Assembly (NCBI GenBank): GCA_003952965.2
Contig: CM025850.1
Span: 29,895,374-29,959,373 of the forward strand
DNA length: 64,000 nucleotides
Reading direction: 5' to 3'
DNA from: Morella rubra
Lineage: Eukaryota; Streptophyta; Magnoliopsida; Fagales; Myricaceae
Made by a program: the position numbers and the translations under genes. The notes under the pieces were generated by a model. It was not told where the DNA came from, did no database searches, and saw only the letters and a program-made list of their open reading frames with translations. Of the stretch, positions 11,365 through 22,292 are shown piece after piece. Position 1 is the stretch's first letter. Every line of letters begins with the position of its first letter.

Positions 11365-11995
11365 GGTAATCATAACAACAATAATAATTTGTCTAGTAAT
11401 AAAATCAAAAGAACGTGTTAGTAAAGAAAAGGAATATCAAAACAAATTCTGAATCCCTCTTCGAATACCTTTGAAGTTACATAGAGAAAGGAATTGTCGC
11501 GACACCAGAAAAAAACAAAGAGGAAGAAGAAGAATTAAAATGATCATTGTATAAAAAAAGATTGTCAAAAGTCTTTTCTCCAGATCTCATAGGTATTCAC
11601 ATGAACTACATTCTTTGACCCTAAGGCTCTCCAAGCCATAGTGCAGTCATTGTCCTTCACCGCTATCAAATTTATCTTGTGCACATTTGTATGTGTGCAC
11701 ACTCCAACTGTAACAGCCTATGAAAGTGCAAACTGCCACACGATGTTCAAAAACAGAACTAGTCAAAATAGCTTTTGAACCTCCCTGGGTCATTTTAAGG
11801 CTTAAGTTCTACCTAGTGTGGATAAGATGTGTAACTTGACACTTTTTCCTTTCCCACTCCAGGCAGAACTCAAGAAAGCGTGACAATAAAGACAGAATTT
11901 CAAGACTGGCAACTTCCAAAGTCCAACGATAGGGATGTAACCATTTGACCATTCCCCAGTATAACACTGAGTGCAATAATGAGATCCATATCCTC
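11365..11995. repeat. Segmental duplicate, copy B (beside the CACTA element)
   Basis: Second copy of the segment at 5140-5890, same orientation. It has about 30 extra bases near 11675-11705 and lacks about 110 bases present in copy A. The minus strand again shows WRALGSKNVVHVNTYEIW and LEILSLLSRFLEFC. It ends at a (CT)n run near 11995-12010. The host-like sequence continues to 12177, where the CACTA element is inserted. Confidence 0.8.
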
Positions 11996-12177
11996 TCTCT
12001 CTCTCTCTTTATATATATTCTCTCTCTGAATATATATATTTTCTCTCTAAATTTTACACAGTAAAAGGAGTTGGGGAAACCTACTAAGGGAAAGAGTTGC
12101 GGAGGAGAAACACATCCCATATTTGCAGCATCATATCGAAGACACCGAGCATCCAGCATGGTAGTATTAATTGAATA

Positions 12178-13236
12178 CACTACAAAAACATTAAGCTTTT
12201 TGGGACCCATTTTTCTGTTCCAAAAGACTGGAATTCTGTCTGTTGCCCCAATTGTTCCAACAAACCCATTATAAAAGGTTTTTTAGGATGAAAATGATGT
12301 TTTGTCCAAAAAATACCCTTTCAGGATCGAAAGCTTCCGTCTTAAAATAACATTATCATTCAAACAATTTAAAATAGAAAGTTGCGAATTTTGTTTGAAC
12401 ATCCTCCGACGGATTATTAATTCGTTCGATAATGCAAATCAACGTTCAAACAACCGTAAAATTTTTTTACGTTCAATATTAAGGTACCATTCTAATGCTT
12501 TCAAATGGAACGTCCGTAACCCTTTTTAATCGGTTACAATGGTTGACGTGAAAACAATTTGAACGATTTCGGAAGGACAGGGAAAACAAGTTCAAACATT
12601 TTATGACATTTCAATGGATATCGTTACATCCGTTTGATACACTGATTGGGGAATAAAAAATGTATTGTTTGAACATGTTATGAAAGGAAATATGAAAGTT
12701 CAAATCCTGTTCGAATGTAGGGGAGGCACGTTGTATTTTGAATGTTAAAACAAATGTTAGAACGACTTATTTCTATCTTTTAAGAAATTAAAAAATTGCT
12801 AGAAAATTATTCAAAAATATATTATTAAATAAAAAATTAATTAACAAAATGTACATTAAATAATTAATCAGAATATTCAAAAAAATTAAATATAATATAC
12901 AATAAAAAAATAATCTATCTTCGCCATTGCGTTTATCCAACTTTGCATGTATCAAAACTTTTTCCAACTCTACGTGCATCCTTATCTTCCTAAATCAGAA
13001 ATTGTAATCAATATAATGCTTAAATAATTGACAAAAATAATCATTAAAAAAAATCAGCTGAATAAAAAAATCAAATAACTTGTCTATACATCTACTCGAT
13101 GCAGTTTTTGGTGAAGGTGATTTAATATCAGCGTAGGAAAAGGTAAGGCCCTAGACAAGGCTGATGGAATTGAAGGATTATATGGCATATGTTTACACTG
13201 ATCAAACGTATTGTGATCTATTGAACAAGTTCAAAA
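12178..13236. repeat. CACTA left subterminal repeat zone
   Basis: Scattered GTTCGAA, CGTTC and TTCAAAC motifs follow the left terminus, with TTTTTGGGAC just inside it. AT-rich, non-coding. Confidence 0.65.
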
Positions 13237-13794
13237 CGTTTTTTTTTTATTATTTTTTTAGGAAAATTAGAAGTTTTACATTATGCATGACAAATCTCAA
13301 TAAAAAGGTGTTGGGTCTAAAATGGATTTGCATCATTGTAACAATATTAACATCTATAAAAAACTAATGGAGAGAATAACAAAAGCTGATACAACATTTT
13401 CCAAACAACATATTTCATTGTACGAAAAGAAATAAAGAGCAATACTCTGGTCAGTAGAGCTGGATATCAGAAAAGCTTTTAGTCACACATCATACCTATA
13501 AAGTAGTTGTTTGCATGTTCTAGTTTGGAAGAAATAACTATTTTTTAGGTTGGATGTGTTGCCAAAAGGTTTTTAGAAGTTCAACCTTATTCACTAGAGT
13601 ATTGCTATCTATTTTTTTCCACACAATGAAAGATGTTGGTTTGAAAAATGTTGTATCAACTTTTGTTATTCTCTCATTTAGTTTTTTGTGGATGTTAATA
13701 TTATTACAGTGATGCAAATCATTTCAAGCCCAACGCCTTAAATTTAGATTTGTTGTACATAATTTTAAACTTCTAAGTTTTCTTAAAAAAAAAC
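13237..13794. repeat. Long near-perfect palindrome inside the CACTA element
   Basis: The stretch reads as its own reverse complement with axis near 13515. Examples are TGGATTTGCATCATTGTAAC on the left against the complement of GTTACAGTGATGCAAATCAT-type sequence on the right, GAGAGAATAACAAAAG, and CAATACTCTGGTCAGTAGAG against CAATACTCTAGTGAATAAG. Arms are about 270 bp with roughly one mismatch per ten bases. No coding potential. As RNA it would form a long hairpin. It could be a foldback insertion or part of the CACTA. Confidence 0.82.
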
Positions 13795-14744
13795 ATTCGA
13801 ATATGTTCGAATGACTATAATATGCTCGAACAATATAAAGTTATCATTCGAATGAATTTGTCATCCTTGCAAATGAACCATCTTAGCAATTCGTTCGAAC
13901 GAATACTTTTACAATGTTCAAACGTTGCATAAAACCCACGATAAGCAGCGACCTAAAATCTCCCAATCATTTCTAAAAACTTGTTTTTTTACTCCTAAAA
14001 CATGCATTCAACACCCCTAAACACATATGAAACTAACCATAAGTATTTAAACATAAATTTCGTCCACAAATCCAAATCATTAAAAAAAAAAATTTATAAC
14101 TAAAAACTAAGAAATTCATTGATAACGATGGTAAATCTTTTTCTCCTATCACATTTCGAAACAATTAGGTCTCCAGACTTCCAACCTTTGCTTTATTCTT
14201 CAGTTTTTAATCTGATCAGTAACAGCTTGGTTTCCTGCCTTCGGGGCTTCTACAACCCAGAAGTGTTCTGGAGGTTCAGGATTTACGATTCCTTTTGAAT
14301 TCGTCGAAGAAAATCTTTGGAATTGGAGAGATCTGTTGTTTCGAAGCTTTTGTTCAATCGAGCTTTAAGAGGAAGAAACTCCTCTTGGTCTCTGATAAGC
14401 CACTTCACCTTTTCTTTTTAAGTCTTAATGACTTTGCACCTATTTTTGTCTGCGGATTATTTCGAAGGATTTAACTAATTTGTTTAAGAATCATTGCTTT
14501 AATAGCTTGAACTATTAGTTTTAAACCGTTGAGAGTATTTGTAAATGGGTAGGGAGTAAGGTAAACTTTTTTAAACAGTGTTGCCTTCAATTCCTGAATC
14601 CAGACATGCCACCATGTTTAAGTTCTCAAAGGCAGCTCCACCCTGGTTTACTTGTATAATATCTCCCAGTGGTGAGTTCCATCTTGTTCTTTTCTTGTTC
14701 GGACATAAAGGGTTCAAGTTACACAAAAGTTTTGGCTAAAAAAG

Positions 14745-15799
14745 CATCTATTTATACCCTTCTAAAGTAGTTATGTATTCCTATTATTAGTCACTTTCCT
14801 GTATTCCTAGACTTCAATGTGATAACTAAATATTATAGTAGCTTTATATCACCCCTTTATAGTGATCAAAAAAAGCTTATCAGATTGTATCCTTAATCAA
14901 CACGAATATTTCCATAGATGCTTTTTCAGTTGCAAATTTTTTGGTTTTCTCTACAAACAATACTTCTTGTATATTTCAATTTTCGTTTTCAATTCCTAAA
15001 ATGAGTATAAAAGTTTATCGTGTTTTTTTCCAGGTCAATCTAAAACCAAGAGTTCCAACCAAAGTAGTTTGTGCTCAGCATCTTGAATTAAGAAGAGAAA
15101 TATTGACTTTATTAAATCTTCAGAAGCATGTAACACACTTATTAAATTATTTTCATTAGAATCAAATGACTTGAAATATATTGTTCTTTCATTCGAAATT
15201 GTTAGTGTCAGGACAAGCGTCCTCTACATTGTAACTGTCCCCCATCATGTTCTTGTGCCCTTTTATTTTATCTGGTATTGCGACAAATTTTAGCAGTTTG
15301 GGCACCTTGCTGCATTTCTTTCTCTCTTTTTATTGTTGTTAATTGTGATAATGGTTTGTTCATGTCATTGAGACAAACTTTATCTATTGGGGCACCTCGG
15401 TGCAATTGTTCATCTTTGCTCGGAGGCTATGCCTCTCAACCAACTGACTGTCCTACAGGGGGCAGTTGGTACTAAGCCTAGTTATTTTCATGATTTTCGT
15501 TGGTCATTTGTTACTAGATTGATTGTTCAATTGTGAGTTATCAATAACATTCTTGGATAGATCTACTCTGGCTGCTATTGTTCTATTGTTCCATGTATCT
15601 GGTGTTAACCCCATTCAACTGATTAGTCTTTGGAACCTACCTAGTCAACCCTATATAAAAGAGAATTGAGAGAAAGTGAAAAAGAGAGAATGGACAAGCA
15701 GTAAATGTTTGGCTTATATAATTTCTTATTACGCATTGAAGTCTACAGGAAAGTGACTAATGATAGGAATACTGAACTACTTTAGAAGGGTATAAATAG
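14745..15799. repeat. Pair of inverted repeats about 70 bp long, 0.9 kb apart
   Basis: The left arm 14745-14821 (CTATTTATACCCTTCTAAAG and ATTAGTCACTTTCCTG) matches the complement of the right arm 15732-15799, with a small indel. The 0.9 kb between has no recognised gene. It may be the remnant of a small transposon or a promoter duplicated in inverse. No target duplication identified. Confidence 0.6.
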
Positions 15800-16194
15800 T
15801 ATATTGTATTTTACTCCACCAACCTGCCATCGGACTAGGGGTCAAAAATTCCTTCTTGTTTTTCGCAAGTTAATTTTGAAGATCGGATTTTGCTTGGTGG
15901 TGGTGGAGCTTGGGCTTATTCAGGTAATTTTAAGCTAAAACCCTATTAGAAATTTAGATTAGGATATATTGGAGATTGGAGGTTAGGGCATATGTTGGTT
16001 CTGTTGGAGATTGGAGGTTAGGGCTTATATATTGGAGTTGTTGGTTCTGTTGGGTGATGAAGATATGATGAAATGTTTGTTTTCAATTTTTGATGATTTG
16101 TTTGTTTTTTAAATCTTGTTGGTTCATATGCTTTGTTATGTTTATTAGGACTTCTATATAGTAACTAATTATTATTTTTGTTTGTTTGTTTTAG

Positions 16195-18200
16195 ATGGAT
16201 ACTATTTATTCTTCAACAAATCAATCCATTCCATCCATTAATACTGACGATGAGACCATAGATGTAGATAAGGGGCTTTTGGCCTCGGGTAATCCTTCAT
16301 GCGAATATAAGGAGAATAAAGAAGGGTCAGTAGTTTGGGATCATTTCACAAGATTAGATGGTTGTGATCCAAGTGACCCACTTGCTAAATGTAATTATTG
16401 TAGCAAGCAGTACTATTGCCACTCTAAACGGCATGAGACATCTAATATGTTGAACCATGTGTTACATACATGTCCTAAGTACCCATTTAGCAATGAATCA
16501 GTGGATAAGTATCACTCAAAAGAAGTGGAGATCATGGTGTTGCCAATTTAAGGGTTTATATATATAATCCCAAGAATATACAGTTGGCAATTACATAAAT
16601 GATTATATGTGATGAAATGTCGTTTAGGGTTGTGGAAGGTTAAGGCTTCATAAAAGTGTGTAGAGCTTTTGAATCACGGTTTCAAGTCCCTTCTCGTATC
16701 ACTGTAGCAAGAGATTGTATGAAACTTTATATGAGAGAGAAGGAGAAGTTGAAGAAGGTATTCAAGTCTACTTGTCAACATGCTTGTTTGATCACTGATA
16801 CATGGATCTTCGTACAAAATTTCAACTACATGTGTCTCACGGCGCACTTTATTGATAGTTGTTGGAAACTTCAGAAAATGATCATTAACTTTTGTTTGAT
16901 TCTTAATCACAAAGGTGACATCATAGCAAAACATGTGGAATCTTGTTTGTTGGTTTGGAGAATTAGTGATATTTTTACAGTGACGGTTGATAATGCTTCT
17001 TTAAATGACGTTGCAATTGAATTTTTGAAGAAATATTTGAAAGGACATGTATTGGATGGTAAGTATTTCCACATGAGATATTGTGCACATATATTGAATT
17101 TGATTGTGAATGAAGGTCTGAAAGATTGTGACGATTCAATTGTGAGGGTTCAAAATGCAGTGCGATATGTGAGGTCTTCTCCAACAAGAATGACATAATT
17201 TAAGAAGTGCACTGAGATGGTGTGAAGATTGAGTGTAAGAATTTGGTTTGCCTTGATGTTCCAACTAGATGGAACTCAACCTACCTTATGTTAGTTCGCT
17301 GAGAAGTTTCAAAAGCCTTTATGCAGATGGCGGAAGATGACGGCTAATATATTCGTCATTTTAGTGATGGGGCACACATGGGACCACCAGGATCTGAAGG
17401 TTGGCAAAAATTTAAGGTGTTTGTGAAGTTTCTAAAAGTATTTTTTGATGCCACTGTGAAGGTTTCTAGTTATTTGTATGTCACGTCAAATACTTGTTAT
17501 AGTCAGATTTGTGGCATTCAATCAAACTTGATGAAAATGAGCCAGTCTAATAATGTTCTTGTTAGTGCTATGAAAACGAGCATGAACTTAAAGTTTAATA
17601 AGTATTGGGGGAAGATTGAAAAAGTTAACTTTATTTTATCTTTGTTGCATTAGTTCTTGATCCTAGGTGCAAGTTGAAAGTTTTGCATTGGTGGTTTAAA
17701 AAAATGTACGACGAGTCTCAAGCATCTGTAATGATTGAGAGCACTAGAAGCTTGTTTTATATATTGTTTATTGAATATAATGATCTATATGGGACTTCAA
17801 GTATGGTTGCTTCACATAATCAAACTTTCCGTGTGAATATTAAAACTTCCACATTTGACTTCGGTAATGATAATCTTGATGTGGCATTTTTTGAGGAGTA
17901 TGAGCAGACGAACGTGTTGTTGACAATAAGTTAGAAGTAGATCAGTATTTGTCAGATGTGTGTGAATCTAGAACTCAAGATTTTGACATCTTGACTTGGT
18001 GGAAGGTAAATGAATCCAAGTATCCTATTCTTACGAGGGTTGCATGGGATGTATTGGCCATTCCAGTTTCTACAGTTTCCTCTGAGTCAGCCTTTAGCAC
18101 TGGGGGTAGAGTGCTTAATCAATTTCAGAGTTCATTGGCACCGAGAACAATTGAGGCTCTTATTTGTGCACAAAATTGGTTTAGGTCTGATCCAATTTGA
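16195..18200 (+). pseudogene. Decayed hAT transposase (RICESLEEPER-like)
   Basis: Order matches plant hAT transposases. The first part (from ATG 16195) has a BED-type zinc finger: VVWDHFTRLD, then CNYC with the following histidine/cysteine pair near TSNMLNHVLHTC. The catalytic region follows at about 16656-17198: SRITVARDCMKLY, LITDTWIF, TVTVDNASLND, and RYCAHILNLIV. The C-terminal dimerisation domain is at 17949-18200: FDILTWWKVNESKYPILTR, then TVSSESAFSTGGRVLNQFQ and APRTIEALICAQNW. The pieces are spread over at least four frame changes with stops between, so it is dead. It lies wholly within the CACTA element, so it inserted there or was carried with it. Confidence 0.9.
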
Positions 18201-18884
18201 ATTGATCTTCGTGAGACATTGGATAATGTTGAGAGCTTTGAAGTTGAGCCAGGTAACTATGTGATGTGATTTTATTGCATTTGGATAATATTGATGTTAA
18301 ATTTGTTTCTAATTTATTTCCATTTTCATTGTTTATTTGCAATTTCAAGTGTTTAGATGAAAACTCAACTCCCACTGACATCTACTGTTATGCTGATTGT
18401 CTAGAAGATAGGGAACCTCTAATTGGTTTTGTACACTACTAGTTTACTTTAGAGGAGGAGATACCCGTTCTTTATGTGTATGAGTTACAGCTTAAGCCCC
18501 ATGTCCAAGCGAAGGGACTGGGGAAATTTCTAATGCAACTAATCGAGCTTGTTGCTTGCAAGGTTCTGAGATGTTTCGCATGTCTTTTCAATTAATATTG
18601 AACCAAAATCCATTGAAGGAAACAAAAAACTGTGGGATAGTATTTTAAAACTGTCACAGGACAGTCAATACGATTTCTTATGGCTTTGTCACTAATTATT
18701 TCGATATAGTTTTGTGTTGGAGTTCCCATCAACTTCTCTGCGCACAATTTGGTGTCTTTTTCAGTTAATGTAATGAAATGTGCTAATTGCAATGTTTATT
18801 GCGACTGAGGATAGTTGCTTCTCTGCAATCAGTAAATGGGTACAATATAGGAGTAGGTAAAAAAAAAAAAAACGACCCGACCGT

Positions 18885-18987
18885 ACTTATCGGATCAGGC
18901 GGACCAAATAAAAGTTATGTCGGGTCGGGTTTTCAAGTCGGATGGGGCAACAGAAAATTGACCTGACCCGACCTATGAATAGCCCTA
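18885..18987. repeat. Probable right terminal region of the hAT element
   Basis: Repeated GGGTCGGGT/ACCCGACC motifs end in GACCTATGAATAGCCCTA, whose complement TAGGGCTATTCATAGGTC resembles plant hAT ends. I could not find the matching left end upstream of 16195, so the element's left limit is unknown. Confidence 0.55.
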
Positions 18988-19128
18988 CTTATATTGGTAC
19001 TGAAACGAGTGGACTACCCCCTCACAAGTTGTTGAAGCTACAGTCTGATAATTTGAAATGGTAGCAACATTCTTTCCGCTAGATGCTGAACCTGATGGAC
19101 CTTCATAGAGAGGGGATTTTGGCTGAAA

Positions 19129-19874
19129 TTGGCTCGAGACTCTTATAGCTTCTCCAGTAGAGCACGAGAAGCCAGTTGTATTGAGAGAAAAGCTACTGTT
19201 CGTCTAGGTAAATTTCTTAATCATCTCCTCTGGTTGTTAAGAAAAATACGAAGTAACATTTCGTTTCAAATCCATTGCTTAGGAGCTGAGTTGGCACAAT
19301 TTTCCACTTTTCTAAGCCTAATTCAACTATTAAGCTTCCTATCGAGCTTAAGATATAGAGATTTCCTCCCCCTTTTGTTTTTTAGGAACTCCTTTTTGCG
19401 AAGTGCATTTCCGCATAGGACTACCATGCTTCAAAGAGGCCATTGTTGCAGAGACTCGCACTCTAAGGAGCATAAATTGAGGCTAGAGATGTGATTGTTG
19501 CGAGACGGACAGACCCAAAAGATAACTCAGAAGAAGAATGGTCAGTCATTGAATTAAAGGATGAGCAATCCTTGCTAAACCAAGAGAATTCAAATTATAA
19601 GAATAAATTGAAGCACAGCTCAGTAGTGAAGCAGATCAAAGAGGCTGCCTCAGTTTTCGACTTCTGTAAATCCGGAAAGAGCAAAGAAGAGAAGAGCGTA
19701 TTCGATTTGGCCACTGAACAATTAGGCTCATCAGAGTTGAAATTCATTTCCCCTCCCTCTTCCAAGAATGAAATGTTGCATTCCAAGGAAAACCCATTTT
19801 GGGATAGCCATTTGAAGCATAAAGAAAGTGAAACAAGGTCGATTGTAAAGCCTGTGAGGGGTAACACGTGGTGA
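19129..19874 (+). other. Unidentified open stretches inside CACTA, possible captured host exons
   Basis: Two adjoining plus-strand open stretches in different frames. 19129-19494 encodes a mixed hydrophobic sequence; 19491-19874 encodes a hydrophilic, acidic one (DPKDNSEEEWSVIELKDEQS, then KQIKEAASVFDF and EKSVFDLATEQLGSSELKF) with normal-looking amino-acid composition. There is no ATG for the second, and I recognise neither. They may be exons of a host gene captured by the CACTA element or the element's own accessory exons. Function is not assigned. Confidence 0.45.
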
Positions 19875-19879
19875 AAAAA

Positions 19880-20510
19880 GGGGTCAGTCGCACGCACATG
19901 TCACGTGTATTGATTTTCGTTCAAATTGACGAAAAATCAGATAGCGGGGTGTGAAATGTCAATCAATGGTAGTTGGAGGGCTAAGTGTCACAAAATCAAT
20001 AATATGAGGTGCAAAGTGCGACTACCCCCATAGTCGGGGGGGCGAAAAGAGTAATTTTTCGTAGATAATATATACAAGGTACTATATATTACATATATAT
20101 ATGTAAATGTATAATATGTAAGTTATATATAACTATATGATATGTATAAGGTACTATATGTAAATATTTGATTTTGATTAATTTTATTCAATTTGATTTT
20201 ATAATTTTTTTTGATTTGCTGTTTTTATCGTTCTAACGTAATATGATTAACGTTCTAATGGTTACATAATGTCGTGCCTTCGAAAGGAAAATAAATTTAT
20301 TATTAGTTACTTTTTAGTGTGATTTTCTTTTTTAATTTATTATTACGTGATTTTCTTTTTAATCATGAATTTACTTATCAAATAAAACGAAATTCCGTTA
20401 CCAAAAAATAAATTAATCATCATATATAATATGTGCAAACATAACTCTTCAAATGTTTGAAAAGAAACCTAAATACAGGACAAAATACTGTAAAGAAACT
20501 ATGAGGCCAT
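19880..20510. other. AT-rich non-coding part of the CACTA
   Basis: Short TATA-rich runs (20060-20160) and no coding signal. Confidence 0.4.
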
Positions 20511-20514
20511 CTCC

Positions 20515-20713
20515 TTCAGCTCTTGCACCACGTCGGCCTTGATTCATCTATCCTCTGCATGATGTCTTTCTGGCCCTCGCCATTTGCCTTCTCCAACTCC
20601 AGCTGCATCGACTCAATCTTCTTGAGTCTCTTCTCCATGCCAGCCAGACTGATGATGATGGGAGCAATGGGCATCTCCACTGTGTGTACAATGTTGCACT
20701 CCGTCTCTTACAC
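20515..20713 (-). pseudogene. Remnant coiled-coil ORF, probably CACTA accessory protein
   Basis: The minus strand reads VEMPIAPIIISLAGMEKRLK, continuing KIESMQLELEKANGEGQKD and IMQRIDESRPTWCKS before a stop. Heptad-like leucine/isoleucine spacing suggests a coiled coil, as at the C-termini of plant CACTA accessory proteins. Upstream in the same frame a stop interrupts it, so only a C-terminal fragment remains. Assignment to the element rests on position and style, not on a clear family match. Confidence 0.45.
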
Positions 20714-20949
20714 AACCCGAGTCTCTTGCACAACGCGTGTCATACCACCCGAACACCGCGACACAGTTTGAGGATGATGTGAACTCTATGCATGCGCCAT
20801 CGAATGCCGTATGTGCTAACCAGCCTCTCTGCCACTACTGTGAACGTAAAAATAAGCATTTGCCTCTCGGCTGTAGTCAGTGCTCTTTGCTATGTGGAAG
20901 AAAAGGAAAACGCTCTCGAATGTTTTGCAATTTTAAGTTAATCTGAAAA

Positions 20950-22292
20950 AAGAAAAAAATAATACGTTAGAACTGCTAAAAAACATAGAAAGAATATACA
21001 TTTGAACAAAATACAATGAAGCATCGAACGGATGTAGAACGAAAATCAGAAACATCGCACGAAATATTAATTTCGAACGTGTAAAGAAACTATGTATCGA
21101 ACGGATATAGAACAGACAATAATATCTAACCATCAAACGAAAATGTAACGGAAAATTAAATATCGAATGGATACAAAACTAAGCATCGAACAAAGTATGC
21201 CTTTTTGTAAAGGAAAAACATTCGAAATCGTTTAGCCATTTCGTTCGAACAATAAAGTATATTGTTCGAACACTGAAACTCGAAAACGATCATGCCATGT
21301 TGAAACTCTTTGAATCTATACTTTTATAAGTCAAAATCAGCAAAAAAAATCCTAAACTAATTACAAACACCCACATTCATCATCATGAATGCCATTTTAC
21401 AAGTTTATTAACATTTTCAAAGCCAAATTCATTACGTGAAATTAAACCAAAAAAACTTAGAAAAACACATTTTAATTGGTTAAAATGCATTACAAAACGT
21501 ACCTAGAGTGTGTAGGACTAGAAAGCTTGCAATCCAGGGACTGAAAATGGCAATGGAGATTGAGAGGAGTTTTAGAGAATTTGAGAGAGAGTACATGGAA
21601 ATTTGAGGAAATGAGGCTTGGGTGTTCTAAAATACATAAATGATTAGGAAAAAATCGTCTGAAACTATTTGTTCACCAGCTTTTTATATCTAAAACATCA
21701 AATAATCGTTCGAACGTATAAAACTAATTGTTCGAATGATAATAAAAAATGATAAAATTAATGGTGATTGGACTTGCATTTATAGGGGTAGGTGGAAAAG
21801 TGGCGTTCTATATCGTTCGAATGCCTGAAGGTTTTTAGGGATTCGAACCATCGTCCCAAAAAGATTATGTTCCTTTCGAACAAATTTTTTTAAGAATGAA
21901 TGTGAGTTTTTAAATTCTGATATTTTCATTTGCGTTTGAACTACTATTTTAATTTCAAACGGGAATTCAATTTTGCATTAGAACCGGTAATGTTCATTCA
22001 AAGTTTTGTAAAAGAATGCTTTTTAGTTCGAATGTATAGTTTATTGTTCGAATGTGGGTTTTGGGATGGACGTGTTTGTCCCAAAAACGAGAATTTTTTT
22101 GGGACGGAAAGATTTCTTCCTAAATAATTAACCCCTTTTTTTTTGGGACGGTTTGAATTTCTGTCCCAAAAAGAGAAACTTTTATGTTTTTCGAGATAGA
22201 TTTTAAAATCCATTGCCAAAGGTGAGTTTTTGGGAAGGATTTGTTGTCATCCTAAAAAATTCCATCCCGAAAAGGTAAAATTTCTTGTAGTG
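20950..22292. repeat. CACTA right subterminal repeat zone
   Basis: Many copies of ATCGAACGGAT, TTCGAACAAT and ATTGTTCGAA in both directions, then several TTTTTGGGACGG-like blocks close to the terminus. Confidence 0.7.

Larger units (their letters stand above)
12178..22292. mobile_element. CACTA (En/Spm) DNA transposon with internal insertions
   Basis: The left end begins CACTACAAAAAC at 12178 and the right end finishes TTTCTTGTAGTG at 22292, the complement of CACTACAAGAAA, the hallmark end of this superfamily. Flanks are ATA (12175-12177) and ATA (22293-22295), the expected 3-bp duplication. Subterminal zones (about 12200-13950 and 20950-22290) are rich in short motifs such as CGTTCGAAC, TTCGAACGAA and TTTTTGGGACGG in both directions, as expected for transposase-binding arrays. 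No recognisable TnpD-type transposase is present, so the copy is probably non-autonomous. Length is 10,115 bp, including a palindrome and hAT material. Orientation of the element is unknown. Confidence 0.88.
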
